Shown piece by piece: positions 11,644 through 21,828 of a DNA stretch of 64,000 bases. Both the position numbers and the translations under genes were made by a program. A model generated the notes under the pieces. The model saw nothing but the letters and a program-made list of their open reading frames with translations. It made no database searches and was not told where the DNA came from. The first letter of the stretch is position 1, and each line of letters starts with the position of its first letter. The stretch is from NCBI RefSeq assembly GCF_011386835.1, contig NC_088791.1, positions 27,006,998 through 27,070,997 on the forward strand, read 5' to 3'. This stretch comes from Chrysemys picta bellii (taxonomy: Eukaryota > Chordata > Testudines > Emydidae).

Positions 11644-11996
11644 TAAAAGACGGTTACTCACCGTTGTAACTGTTGTTCTTCGAGATGTGTTGCTCATATC
11701 GATTCCAATCAGGTGTGCGCGCGCCGCGTGCACGATCGTCGGAGAATTTTCTACCCTAGCAACACCCGGCGGGTCGGCTGTGGAGCCCCCTAGAGTGGCG
11801 CCTTCATGGCGCTGGATATATACCCCAGCCGACCCGGCGCCCCCTCAGTTCCTTCTTGCCGGCTACTCCGACAGTGGGGAAGGGGGCGGGTTTTGGAATG
11901 GATATGAGCAACACATCTCGAAGAACAACAGTTACAACGGTGAGTAACCGTCTTTTCTTCTTCGAGTGCTTGCTCATATCGATTCCAATCAGGTGA
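11644..11996 (-). repeat. DIRS 3' inverted terminal repeat and internal complementary region
   Basis: The segment 11894-11956 is the reverse complement of the extreme left end (11644-11708). The adjoining 11957-11996 repeats the sequence complementary to the extreme right end (17841-17881). The junction between them, near 11956, is where the two element ends meet. In the DIRS replication model this ICR templates completion of the ends of a circular intermediate. A TATATA box-like sequence lies inside the ITR near 11818. Confidence 0.85.
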
Positions 11997-12010
11997 CTCC
12001 CAAGCCTTAC

Positions 12011-13078
12011 CTAGGTGGAGGGGTCGGAGTGAGACATTGCTGTGTGCAAAACCACTGATCCGAATGCAGCATCGTCCCTGGACTGCTGTACCAGTGCGTA
12101 GTGAGCTGCAAATGTGTGGACTGATGACCAAACTGCAGCTCTACAAATGTCCTGGATCGGAACTTGAGCCAGGAAGGCAGTCGAGGAAGCTTGGGCCCTC
12201 GTTGAGTGAGCGGTGAGGTGCGGTGTTGAGACACCGGCCAGGTCATAGCAAGTCCGGATGCAAGACGTGACCCAGGAGGATAGGCGTTGTGAGGAGACCG
12301 GTAAGCCTTTCATTCGGTCGGCCACTGCAACGAAGAGTTGCATCGTCTTTCTAAAGTGCCTTGTGCGGTCAGTATAGAAAGCCAGGGCCCTGCGTACGTC
12401 CAAAGAATGCAAACGCTGGTCATGGCGAGTAGCATGTGGTTTAGGATGGAAGACTGGGAGAAATATATCCTGATTCATGTGAAACGGAGAGACCACCTTA
12501 GGAAGAAAGGCAGGATGTGGACGAAGCTGCACTTTATCCTTATGGAAAACCGTGTAAGGGGGCTCGGATGTAAGCGCCCTAAGTTCAGAAACGCGCCTTG
12601 CTGAGGTGATGGCTACGAGGAAGGCTGTCTTCCAGGATAGGTACAGAAGTGAACAGGTGGCCAGTGGCTCGAATGGAGGCCCTGTGAGCTTGGAGAGAAC
12701 CAGGTTGAGATCCCACGTCGGAACGGGCTGACGTTGTTGTGGGTACATCCGGTCTAAGCCCTTGAGGAATCTAACGACCATCGGGTTAGAGAATACCGAG
12801 GAGGCGAGTTCCCCTGGGTGAAAGGCCGATATAGCAGCCAGGTGAACCCTAATTGAAGATATCGCCAAACCCTGCTGTTTTAGGGAGAGGAGATATTCCA
12901 ATATGAGAGGAATAGGTGCCTGTAACGCGGACACGGCTCGTTGTTCGCACCAACAGGAGAACCGCTTCCACTTGGCCAAGTATGTGGTCCGTGTTGAAGG
13001 CTTCCTACTGCTCAGCAGAATCTGTTGGACAGAGTGCGAGCATTGCCGCTCTGCCTGGGTGAACCATGGAGCAACCAC
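12011..13078 (-). CDS. DIRS tyrosine recombinase (YR), apparently intact
   Basis: The 355-residue protein has an N-terminal SAM-like core-binding part (about 20-110, with TYLAKWKRFSCWC) and a C-terminal catalytic domain. The catalytic residues of the lambda-integrase type are visible: Arg in SARRVSELR (about 161-162), H-x-x-R in AHSTRAQ (291-294), Trp in AAVWSS (317) and the nucleophile Tyr in FAAHYALV (327). The protein integrates a circular DNA copy instead of using an integrase. Its start overlaps the end of the RT ORF by 74 bp in another frame, as is usual in DIRS. No stop or indel is seen. The first Met is the only reasonable start and lies within the overlap. Confidence 0.92.
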   Translation of the reverse strand: MVAPWFTQAERQCSHSVQQILLSSRKPSTRTTYLAKWKRFSCWCEQRAVSALQAPIPLILEYLLSLKQQGLAISSIRVHLAAISAFHPGELASSVFSNPMVVRFLKGLDRMYPQQRQPVPTWDLNLVLSKLTGPPFEPLATCSLLYLSWKTAFLVAITSARRVSELRALTSEPPYTVFHKDKVQLRPHPAFLPKVVSPFHMNQDIFLPVFHPKPHATRHDQRLHSLDVRRALAFYTDRTRHFRKTMQLFVAVADRMKGLPVSSQRLSSWVTSCIRTCYDLAGVSTPHLTAHSTRAQASSTAFLAQVPIQDICRAAVWSSVHTFAAHYALVQQSRDDAAFGSVVLHTAMSHSDPST

Positions 13079-14726
13079 GCCGTGAGGTGGAGTGATTGGA
13101 TGACGTAGTCGGCCGGTCCTGAGAGATGAGATCTGGACACAACGGAAGCGGGATCAGTGACTGAACCGAGAGCTCCAACAGTGTGGTGTACCAGTGTTGC
13201 CTCGGCCACGCTGGAGTGACTAGAATTACTCGAGCCTGGTCTCTGCGTAGTTTGAGCAGCACCTTGTGGACCAGTGGAAATGGAGGGAAGGCGTAAAACA
13301 GGTGGTCTTTCCAAGGAAGGAGAAACGCGTCCGATAGAGAGCCCGGAGCTCGCCCTTGTAGGGAGCAGAACGCGTGGCACTTCCTGTTGGCTCGAGATGC
13401 AAACAGGTCTACCTGGGGAAATCCCCACCTCTGGAAAACGGAATAGATGATGTCCGGACGAATAGACCACTCGTGCGTCTGAAAGGACCTGCTGAGTCGG
13501 TCCGCTAAAGTGTTCTGGACTCCAGGGAGGAACGATGCCGTGAGGTGGATTGAGTGGGCGATGCAGAAGTCCCACAGGCGAATGGCCTCTTGGCATAGAA
13601 TCGACGAACGTGCTCCTCCTTGCTTGTTGATGTAAAACATGGCCGTGGTGTTGTCGATGAGAACTAACACACAGCGGCCACGTAGGAGATTGAGAAATGC
13701 CTGGCACGCCAGGCGCACCGCCATCAGTTCCCGAACATTGATGTGCAGGGCTAGCTGGGGTGCAGTCCACAGGCCCTGGGTATGGTGTTCGTTGAGATGG
13801 GCACCCCAACCCAGAGATGAAGCGTCTGTGACCAGGTGCAGAGAGGGTTGTGGGGCGTGAAACGGCATCCCCTCGCAAACCACACTGTGATCTAGCCACC
13901 AGGTGAGGGAGGTCAAGACCGAGTTCGGAACCGTGATCACCATGTTCAGGCTGTCCTGATATGGGCGGTATACCGATGACACCCAGGTCTGGAGTGGGCG
14001 AAGCCGAAGTCTGGCATGCCTGGTTACGTACGTGCAAGAAGCCATGTGACCCAGCAGGGTGAGGCACGACCTCACCGTGGTAATTGGGAGGGCCCTGAGT
14101 CCTCGAATGAGGCTTGTGATGGTATGAAAACGATTGTCTGGTAGAATAGCTTGTGCACGTCTGGAGTCTAGGACTGCCCCAATAAATTCTATCCTCTGGG
14201 TAGGCTCTAGCATGGATTTCTCTTTGTTGAGTAGAATGCCCAACGCGTGGAATGTGTGAACTATTATGTGTACGTGAGCTCGAACTTGCTCTCTGGTGCG
14301 ACCGCGTACCAGCCAGTCGTCTAAATACGGGAACACCTGTACCCCTTGCCGACGAAGGTATGCCGCCACGACGGCCATACATTTTGTGAACACTCTTGGG
14401 GCCGAGGATAGGCCGAAGGGAAGGACTGCAAATTGGTAATGCACCTTGTTTACCACAAATCGCAGGAAGCGCCTGTGAGGCGGGTAGATTGCTATATGGA
14501 AGTATGCATCCTTCATGTCGAGGGCGGCGAACCAGTCTCCAGGATCCAGGGAAGGGATAATGGTCCCCAATGAGACCATGCGGAACTTCAACTTTACTAC
14601 GAATTTGTTGAGTCCGCGTAAGTCTAAGATGGGTCGCAGACCCCCTTTGGACTTGGGAATCAGGAAGGAACGGGAATAAAATCCCCTGCCCCTTAATTCT
14701 AATGGAACCTCCTCTATGGCCCCCAA
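13005..14726 (-). CDS. DIRS reverse transcriptase-RNase H-methylase-like polyprotein
   Basis: About 573 residues are open. RT motifs include FLIPKSKGGLRPILDLRGLN (21-40), ALDMKDAYFHI with catalytic Asp70, LPFGLSSAP (102-110) and YLDD (134-137). RNase H has Asp301 (LVTDASSLGWG), Glu333 (RELMAV), Asp358 (LIDNTTA) and Asp409 (NTLADRLSR). The last 135 residues (VDLFASRANRKC, RVILVTPAWPRQHWY) match the DAM-methylase-like domain of DIRS pol. The N-terminal segment (with ERGYALQF) lies upstream in a different frame, separated by G-runs at 14796-14802 and 14808-14816, so a homopolymer indel or sequence error is likely there. A non-ATG start is implied for the portion given. Confidence 0.9.
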   Translation of the reverse strand: MGAIEEVPLELRGRGFYSRSFLIPKSKGGLRPILDLRGLNKFVVKLKFRMVSLGTIIPSLDPGDWFAALDMKDAYFHIAIYPPHRRFLRFVVNKVHYQFAVLPFGLSSAPRVFTKCMAVVAAYLRRQGVQVFPYLDDWLVRGRTREQVRAHVHIIVHTFHALGILLNKEKSMLEPTQRIEFIGAVLDSRRAQAILPDNRFHTITSLIRGLRALPITTVRSCLTLLGHMASCTYVTRHARLRLRPLQTWVSSVYRPYQDSLNMVITVPNSVLTSLTWWLDHSVVCEGMPFHAPQPSLHLVTDASSLGWGAHLNEHHTQGLWTAPQLALHINVRELMAVRLACQAFLNLLRGRCVLVLIDNTTAMFYINKQGGARSSILCQEAIRLWDFCIAHSIHLTASFLPGVQNTLADRLSRSFQTHEWSIRPDIIYSVFQRWGFPQVDLFASRANRKCHAFCSLQGRAPGSLSDAFLLPWKDHLFYAFPPFPLVHKVLLKLRRDQARVILVTPAWPRQHWYTTLLELSVQSLIPLPLCPDLISQDRPTTSSNHSTSRRGCSMVHPGRAAMLALCPTDSAEQ

Positions 14727-14974
14727 AGATAGGAGCGTAGAAACCTCCTGTATAAGGAGTTGCTCGTGAGAAGGGTCCCTGAAGAGGGACGGGGAGGGGG
14801 GGTGGGAGGGGGGGGGAAGAAGAAAACTGGAGAGCGTATCCCCTCTCCACCGTGCGAAGGGCCCAACGGTCCGAGGTTATAAGGGACCAAGCACGGTGGA
14901 AATGGGAGAGGCGATCCCGAAAGGAGGGGGCTGGATCCTGGGAGATGACTGGGGCGCCGTCCTCGACCGCACCT

Positions 14975-17495
14975 TCAAAAGTTCTGCCTAGGGCCTGAAG
15001 GTGGCCGAGGTGGCCCCTGGTTCTGACCGGGTTGAAGGCCGGTCAACCTCCTCCTACCACCTCGCCCCCGCCTTCTGGCAGAGTCCTGTCTCGGACTAGG
15101 TGGGGGGGGGGGGGTAGAACCGCTGAGGCTGAGGTCGAAATGGCCTGCACTGGGGTCCTGGAACATGCATCCCTAGGGAGCGCATGATTGTTCTCGAGTC
15201 CTTGAGACTCTGCAGACGAGAGTCCGTCTTGTCCGAGAACAATCCGTGTCCCTCAAAGGGTAAATCCTGCAGAGTTTGCTGCAGTTCCGGAGGCAAGCCC
15301 GAGACCTGGAGCCAGGAGATTCTCCGCATGGCGATACCTGAAGCCAGGGTTCTCGCAGCCGAGTCTGCTATGTCCAAGGAGGCCTGTAAGGAGGTCCGTG
15401 CCACCTTCTTACCCTCCTCCACTAAGGCCCCAAACTCTTCCCTGGAGTCTTGGGGAACCAATTCCTTGAACTTCCCCATAGAGTTCCAGGAATTAAAGTT
15501 ATAGGGGCTCAGGAGCGCCTGCTGATTAGCCGCTCTAAGCTGTAGCCCCCCGGCTGAATAAACCTTACGCCCAAACAAATCGAAGCGCTTAGCGTCCTTC
15601 GATTTGGGCGCTGTGGCCTGCTGACCGTGGCGCTCCCTTGCATTCACCAATGACACCACCAGTGAACACGGCTGGGGATGAGTGTACAAGTACTCATAGT
15701 CCTTTGAGGGGACAAAGTACTTTCTTTCCACCCCTCTGGCTGTGGGTGGAATAGAGGCAGGAGTTTGCCATATCGTAGTGGCGTTAGCCTGAATCGTATG
15801 GATCAGGGGCAACGCTACTCTGGATGGGGCATCCGCGGAGAGGATGTTCACAATGGGGTCCTGCACCTCCACTATCTCCTCTGCCTGTAGGTCCATATTA
15901 CGTGCCACCCTACGTAATAGGTCCTGGTGTGCCCGGAGATCTATCGGGGGTGGACCTGTGCTCGTTGTGCCCGCCACCGCCTCATCTGGGGAAGATGAGG
16001 AAGATGCCTCAGGTGGCAAGGGATCTAAGGGCGGGTCATGGTCCAATGAGCCCTGGAGCGGAGCATCACCTGCCCCTGGGTCCAGGACGTCAGGTGGTGC
16101 GGGCACGGAAGCCTCCATGCCCCCTGGAGGAGGGCGAGAGATGGTGGACTCTGGGGCCCTTCGCTCAGAGTGCACCGAGCGAGAGGCTGATGGTGGTGGA
16201 GCCCCTTGTGCTTGGTGGTACGCCCACGGGGTCCAGAATGACCAGTGTGAAGGTCCCTGAGCGGGATCCTCCGCTACCTCCTGCCAGTGGCCCATGTCCG
16301 GCTCAGCGGCCTGCCCCTGAGGGGGGTATGCCGATCTCGATGCCCCATCGGAGGAACGGGACACTGATCTCGATGGCCATGGCGGTGCCGACCGCGCCGA
16401 GATGAGCTCCGGAAGATACGGTGCCGTTCGGTGCCGGTCTGGAGATGATCGGTCCCTATGCGGTGCCGGTGAGCGGTGCCGAGATCGGGATCGGTGCCGA
16501 TGACCGCGTCGGTGCCGAGAGTCCGACCTGGACCTGGAAGGCGACCTCGAGTAGGCCCGGTGCCGGGAGCGGCCCCTCGACGTCGAGCGTCGCTCGTATC
16601 GGTGCCGGGAACTACATCTCGAGTTCGAACGGTACCGACGATCATAACGGTGCCGGGACGTAGAACGGTGCCGCGACGATGATCTTAGCCGCGAGTACGA
16701 CCGGTGCCGAGGTGATAGTCGGCGCCGGGACTGCGAGCGGCGTCGGGACCTGCTTCGTGACCTGGATCAGTGCCGTGGTTCCAGTCCTTGAGATGGTGGG
16801 CGCATCATGGCAGGTTTTCCCCTGGATTGCACCGGACGAGGAGCCAACGGTGCCGGTGGTTGGGGCGGTGCCGGCTCCGTGAGAGCAATCAAGGCTCTCG
16901 CCGTCGCGAAGGTCTCTGGGGTCGACGGGAGACACGGCTCTACCACTGATCGCGGTGGTGATCCCGTCCGCACCGGACTCAACGGCCTCGGAGCCGGAGT
17001 CGACGGTGCCGGAGGCACCTGCTTTTGGTGCTCCACCGGTGGACGCGGCTCTACCCCCGGCACCGGGGGGGCCGGCGTCTTCAGGACGGCAGTCTCCTGT
17101 GCCTTACGGGATTTCTTATGTCCCGGGGATAACGATCGGCGCCGAGGCACTTGCGGCGGGTGCGGTGCCGAAGGGGTCCGGTGCCGCGGAGGCTTGTCCG
17201 ACTCCACCCGCGGTGCAGGGGCAGTCGGTGCCGCAGGGGCACTGCGCACCGAGGCGCTTGGCGCTGGGGCTTGACGCGCCGATGGAGTGTCCGGGCTAAG
17301 TGCCGCCTCCATGAGGAGTTGCCGAAGCCGAAAGTCCCGCTCCTTTTTGGTTCTCGGTCTGAAGGCCTTACAGATCTTACACTTATCTGTTTGATGGGAC
17401 TCCCCCAGGCACTTCAGACACGAGTCGTGCGGATCACTTGTGGGCATAGGCTTAGCGCAGGACGCGCACTGCTTAAAGCCGGGAGCCTTGGGCAT
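14975..17495 (-). pseudogene. DIRS gag, one stop and one homopolymer shift
   Basis: The ATG at 17495 opens a frame running to 15096 with a single TGA at 16767-16769. The N-terminus has a Cys/His cluster (CASC...CLKCLGESH...CKIC, residues 9-42) typical of DIRS gag. The middle, just after the stop, is rich in Ser-Arg and His-Arg repeats (SRSRSRSRRR) as in other DIRS gags. A conserved gag block, YNFNSWNSMGKF and EFGALVEEGKKVA, lies near 15400-15480. At a 13-G run (15102-15114) the frame shifts, and a basic Pro/Gly/Arg-rich tail continues to 14975. The TGA follows CAC and would be CGA before a CpG transition. Confidence 0.85.
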
Positions 17496-17689
17496 GAGCC
17501 CGGCTATGCGCCGGGGGAAAAAGGGGGAAAAACAACCCCCTTAATCCCCTTTAACTATCTACAACTATTAAAGAGTAAACTGAACAACTATCTAAAACTA
17601 TATAACAACTACAACTATCTACAAAAACGGAATAAGCTAGGGAGAGTGGAGAACAGCTATGCCGCGCTCCACAGTTCCAACGACCGTCA

Positions 17690-17881
17690 GGGGCGGTAAG
17701 AAGGAACTGAGGGGGCGCCGGGTCAGGTGGGGTATATATCCAGCGCCATGAAGGCGCCACTCTAGGGGGCTCCACAGCCGACCCGCCGGGTGTTGCTAGG
17801 GTAGAAAATTCTCCGACGATCGTGCACGCGGCGCGCGCACACCTGATTGGAATCGATATGAGCAAGCACTCGAAGAAGAAG
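17690..17881 (-). promoter_or_regulatory. DIRS 5' inverted terminal repeat with promoter-like TATA
   Basis: This is the near-identical inverted copy of 11697-11860 plus the terminal ACTTCTTCTTCGAG block. On the minus strand it places a GGATATATACC TATA-like sequence about 250 bp before the gag ATG. ITRs of DIRS elements are taken to carry the promoter. The segment 17540-17640 between ITR and gag is a low-complexity ACTATCTACAACT-like leader. Confidence 0.6.
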
Positions 17882-18340
17882 TAATGTTCAGGGTCTACAT
17901 GGACATTGCATCACCCTAACTACACCGACATCAGCCCTACACCTCTCGTGGAGCTGGAGTTATTATGTCGGTGTAGTAGGGAATTCAGGCCTGGTCTACA
18001 CTACGATGTTAGGTCGAATTTAGCAGCGTTACCTCAATTTAAGTCTGGACCCGTCCACACGACGAAGCCCTTTTTTTCGACTTAAAGGGCTCTTTAAATC
18101 TATTTTTTTAATCAACCTCCAACGAGGGGATTAGCGCTAAAACCGGCCTTTCCGGGTCAGATTTGGAGTAATGGGGATGCAATTCGACAGTATTGGCCTC
18201 CGGGAGCTATCCCAGAGTGCTTCATTGTGACCGCTCTGGACAGCACTCTCAACTCAGATGCACTGGCCAGGTAGACAGGAAAAGACCAGCGAAATTTTGA
18301 ATTTCCTGTTTGCCCAGCGTGGTGGAGAGCCCAGGTGAAC

Positions 18341-20274
18341 ATGCAGAGCTCATCAGTACAGGTAACCAGGATCGCAAAAGAGCTCCAGCATGGACCGAAC
18401 GGGAGGTACGTGATCTGCTCGCCAAATGGGGAGAAGAATCAGTGCTAGCTGAACTTCGTAGCAGTAAACAAAATGCCAAAATGTTAGAAAAAGTCTCAAA
18501 GGGCATGAAGGACAGAGGCCATAACAGGGACGCACAGCAGTGCCAATTGAAAATTAAGGAGCTAAGGCAAGCCTACCACAAAACCAGAGAGGCAAACGGA
18601 AGGTCCGGGGCAAAGCCGCAGACATGCCGCTTCTACGCTGAGCTGCATGCCATGCTAGGGGGTGCAGCCACCACTACCCCAATCCTGTGCTTTGACTCCG
18701 TCAATGGAGAATCACGAAACTCGGAAGCAGGTTTTGGGGACGAGGAAGATGATGATGAAGACACTGAAGATAGCTCACAGCAAGGAAGCGGAGAAACCTG
18801 TTTCCCGGCCAGGATATGTTTTTCACCCTGGGCCTGAAACCAGTAACCCCCGAACCCACCCAAGGCGTGCTCCCAGACCCTGAGGGCACACAAGGCACCT
18901 CTGGTGAGTGTATCTTTGTAAATATTACACATGGTTTAAAAGCAAGCGTGTTTAACGATTAATTTGCCCTGGCATTCGCGGCCAGTACAGCTACTGGAAA
19001 AGTCTGTTAATGTGTATGGGGATGGAGCGGAAATCCTCCAGGGAGATCTCCAGAAAGCTCTCCTTGATGTACTCCCAAAGCCTTTGCAAAAGGTTTCTGG
19101 GGAGGGCTGCCTTATTCCGTCCTCCATGGTAGGACACTTTACCATGCCAGGTCAGTAGCACGTAGTCTGGAATAATTGCATAACAAAGCATGGCAGCCTA
19201 TGGTCCCGGTGTTTGCTGGCATGCAGACAACATCCATTCCTTATCTCTCTTTGTTATCCTTGGGAGAGTGATATCATTCACAGTCAGCTGGTTGAAGTAG
19301 GGTGATTTTATTAAGGGGACGTTCAGAGGTGCCTGTTCCTGCTCTGCTGAACAGAAATGTTCCCCGCTGTGGGTGTGGGGGGGAGGGGAGGGGAGGGGGG
19401 TTAGTTGGGTTTGTGCTGCACGTTAACCCAGAAACTGCAGCCCCTCCTTTTAAATTGCAAACCCATTTTAAATGGCCAACCCAATGGGTGCTTGGTATGG
19501 GAAATGAGGGCGCTGCTGTTTGAAACCATTCCCACATGTTATGAAGGTTAAAAAAGCCAAACGACTGTGGCTTACCATGGCTGCCTGCAAGCCAAATTCT
19601 GTTGCCTGGCACTGCGTGAGTGATTTCTCACACCAAACCGGCAGGCCCTCAATATAAGAGGAAAAATGCGACCTTGTAACGAAAGTACATGTGCTGTGTA
19701 ATGTAAACAGCAAAATTTAACGTGAAAGAGTGTACCCATTGTTCTCTAAAATGTGTCTTTTTAACTACCATCTCTTCCTTCTCCTCCACCAGCTGCAAAT
19801 GTTTCTCCTTCGCAGAGGCTAGTGAAGATTCGAAGGCGTAAAAGGCGCACTCTGGATGACATGTTCTCGGAGCGCCAGATGTCCTCCCACGCTGACAGAG
19901 CACAGCAGAATGCGTGGAGGCAGACAATGTCAGAGTGCAGGAAAGCACAATATGAATGCAAGGAGAGGTGGCGGGCTGAATCGCGGGCTGAAGAGGATAG
20001 GTGACGTCAGCTTGCTGACAGAAGGCAAGAGTCGATGCTCCAGCTGCTGGAGCATCAAACTGATATGCTCCGGCGTATGGTTGAGGTTCAGGAAAGGCAG
20101 CAGGAGCACAGACCGCCGCTACAGCCCCTGTGTAACCAACAGCCCTCCTCCCCAAGTCCCATTGCCTCCTCACCCAGACGCCCAAGAAAGCGGTGGGGGG
20201 GCCTCTGGCCACCCAGCCACTCCACCCCAGAGGATTATCCAAACAACATAAGGCTGGCCTTCAATAAGTTTTAA
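18341..20274 (+). pseudogene. Harbinger Myb/SANT-like DNA-binding protein, two exons, broken
   Basis: Exon 1 runs from the ATG at 18341 to 18903 and exon 2 from 19793 to 20274. The donor is CTG/GTGAGTG and the acceptor CTCCTCCACCAG/CTGC. The exon 1 frame has a trihelix/Myb-type domain (APAWTEREVRDLLAKWGEES, then MKDRGHNRDAQQC, ELRQAYHKTREAN, CRFYAELHAMLGG) and an acidic patch (DEEDDDEDTEDSS). Exon 2 is basic (RRRKRRTLDDMF) and ends in a coiled, Gln-rich tail. Such proteins bind the transposon and help the transposase reach DNA and the nucleus. Breaks are a frame change just after the ATG, a 1-nt shift near 18800, and a TGA at 20002-20004 after which the same frame continues. Confidence 0.82.
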
Positions 20275-20533
20275 AGTGCAGTGTGTCCTTGTCCTTATCT
20301 CCTCCCCCACCCCACCCAGCGCTTCCCTCCTCCTCCACCCCTCCCAGGCTAGCTTGGCAGTTATCCCCCTATTTGTATGATGAATTAATTAAAAAATGCA
20401 TGAATGTGAAGTAACAATGACTTTATTGCCTCTGCAAGCGGTGATCAAAGGGGGGAGGGGAGGGTGATAAGTTTACAGGGAAGTAGAGTGAACCGGCGGG
20501 GTGGGGGTCATCAAGGAGAAACAAACAGAACTT

Positions 20534-21828
20534 TCACACCGTAGCCTGGCCAGTCACAAAACCGGTTTTCAAAGCTTCTCTGATGCGCACCGCACCCTGC
20601 TGTGCTCTTCTAACCGCCCTGGTGTCTGGCTGCACGTAATCAGTGGCCAGACGATTTGCCTCAACCTCCCACCCCACCATAAATGTCTCCCCCTTACTCT
20701 CACACATATTGTGGACCACGCAGCAAGCAGTAATAACAATGGGAATATTGGTTTCGCTGAGGTCTATCCGAGTCAGTAAACTGAGCCAGTGCGCTTTTAA
20801 ACGTCCAAATGCACATTCTACTACCATTCTGCACTTGCTCAGCCTATAGTTGAACAGGTCCGGACTACTGTCCCGGCTGCCTGTGTATGGCTTCATGAGC
20901 CATGGCATTAAGGGGTAGGCTGGGTCCCCAAGGATAACTATAGGCATTTCAACATTCCCAACAGTTATTTTCTGGTCTGGGAAGAAAGTCCCTTCCTGCA
21001 GCTTTTGAAACAGACCAGAGTTCCTGAAGACGCGAGCATCATGTACCTTTCCTGGCCATCCCACATTGATGTTAGTGAAACATCCCTTGTGATCCACCAG
21101 TGCTTGCAGCAGCATTGAAAAGTACCCCTTGCGGTTTATGTACTCGCTGGCTTGGTGCTCTGGTGCCAAGATAGGGGTATGGGTTCCGTCTATCGCCCCA
21201 CCACAGTTAGGGAATCCCATTGCAGCAAAGCCATCCACTATGACCTGCACGTTTCCCAGAGTCACTACCCTCGATACCAGCAGCTCTTTGATTGCGTTGG
21301 CTACTTGGATCACAGCAGCCTCCACTGTAGATTTACACACTCCAAATTGATGCCCGACTGACCGGTAGCTGTCTGGTGTTGCAAGCTTCCACAGGGCTAT
21401 CGCCACTCGCTTCTCAACTGTGAGGGCTGCTCTCATCTTGGTATTCTGGCACTTCAGGACAGGGGAAAGCAACTCACAAAGTTCCATGAAAGTACCCTTA
21501 GCATGCAAAAGTTTCGCAGCCACTGGGAATCATCCCACACCTGCAACACTATGCGGTCCCACCAGTCTGTGCTTGTTTCCCTGGCCCAGAATTGGCATTC
21601 CACGGCATGAACCTGCCCCATTAACACCATGATTTGCACATTGCTGGGGCCCGTACTTTGTGAGAGGTCTATGTCCATGTCTATTTCCTCATCACTCTCG
21701 TGGCCGCACTGCCGTCACCTCCTCGCCTGCTTTTGCCTTGGCAGGTTCTGGTCCTGCATATACTCCAGGATAATGCGCGTGGTGTTTAAAGTGCTCATAA
21801 TTGCCACGGTGATCTGAGCGGGCTCCAT
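20534..21828 (-). pseudogene. PIF/Harbinger DDE transposase (HARBI1-like), N-terminus broken
   Basis: The C-terminal 329 codons (21523-20534) are uninterrupted and hold the whole DDE_Tnp_4 domain: GAIDGTH (Asp112), VGWPGKVHDARVF (Asp162), GDPAYPLMPWLM (about 199-210) and VVECAFGRLKAHW (Glu236). A helix-turn-helix-like part precedes it (SYRSVGHQFGVCKSTVEAAV, 52-71). The N-terminal part begins at the ATG at 21828 in a different frame. It has a TGA at 21715-21717 (preceded by Arg codons, CGA-to-TGA type) and then a 1-nt deletion near 21520, so the intact catalytic domain is no longer joined to its N-terminus. Confidence 0.9.

Larger units (their letters stand above)
11644..17881 (-). mobile_element. 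Near-complete DIRS tyrosine-recombinase retrotransposon
   Basis: On the minus strand the order is right ITR, gag, RT-RNase H-methylase-like ORF, tyrosine recombinase ORF, left ITR with internal complementary region (ICR). This is the full DIRS1-group architecture. ITRs at 11697-11860 and 17690-17857 differ at only about three positions. There is no TSD, as expected for recombinase-mediated integration of a circle. The pre-insertion site can be read as GCCAGTGT/AATGTTCAG in the outer Harbinger. Damage is limited to one stop in gag and two shifts at homopolymer runs, so the copy is young. Confidence 0.93.

Noticed and set aside
13012..14850. A 612-codon open frame on the minus strand overlapping the DIRS RT ORF in another frame.
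   Set aside because: Apart from its first ~25 residues, which look like the displaced pol N-terminus, it has no domain motifs, and the overlapping frame carries all RT, RNase H and methylase-like motifs. GC-rich codon usage keeps the shadow frame open.
16274..17699. Long plus-strand frames rich in Gly/Val/Arg opposite the DIRS gag.
   Set aside because: They are the antisense of the Ser-Arg-rich gag codons and have no independent support.
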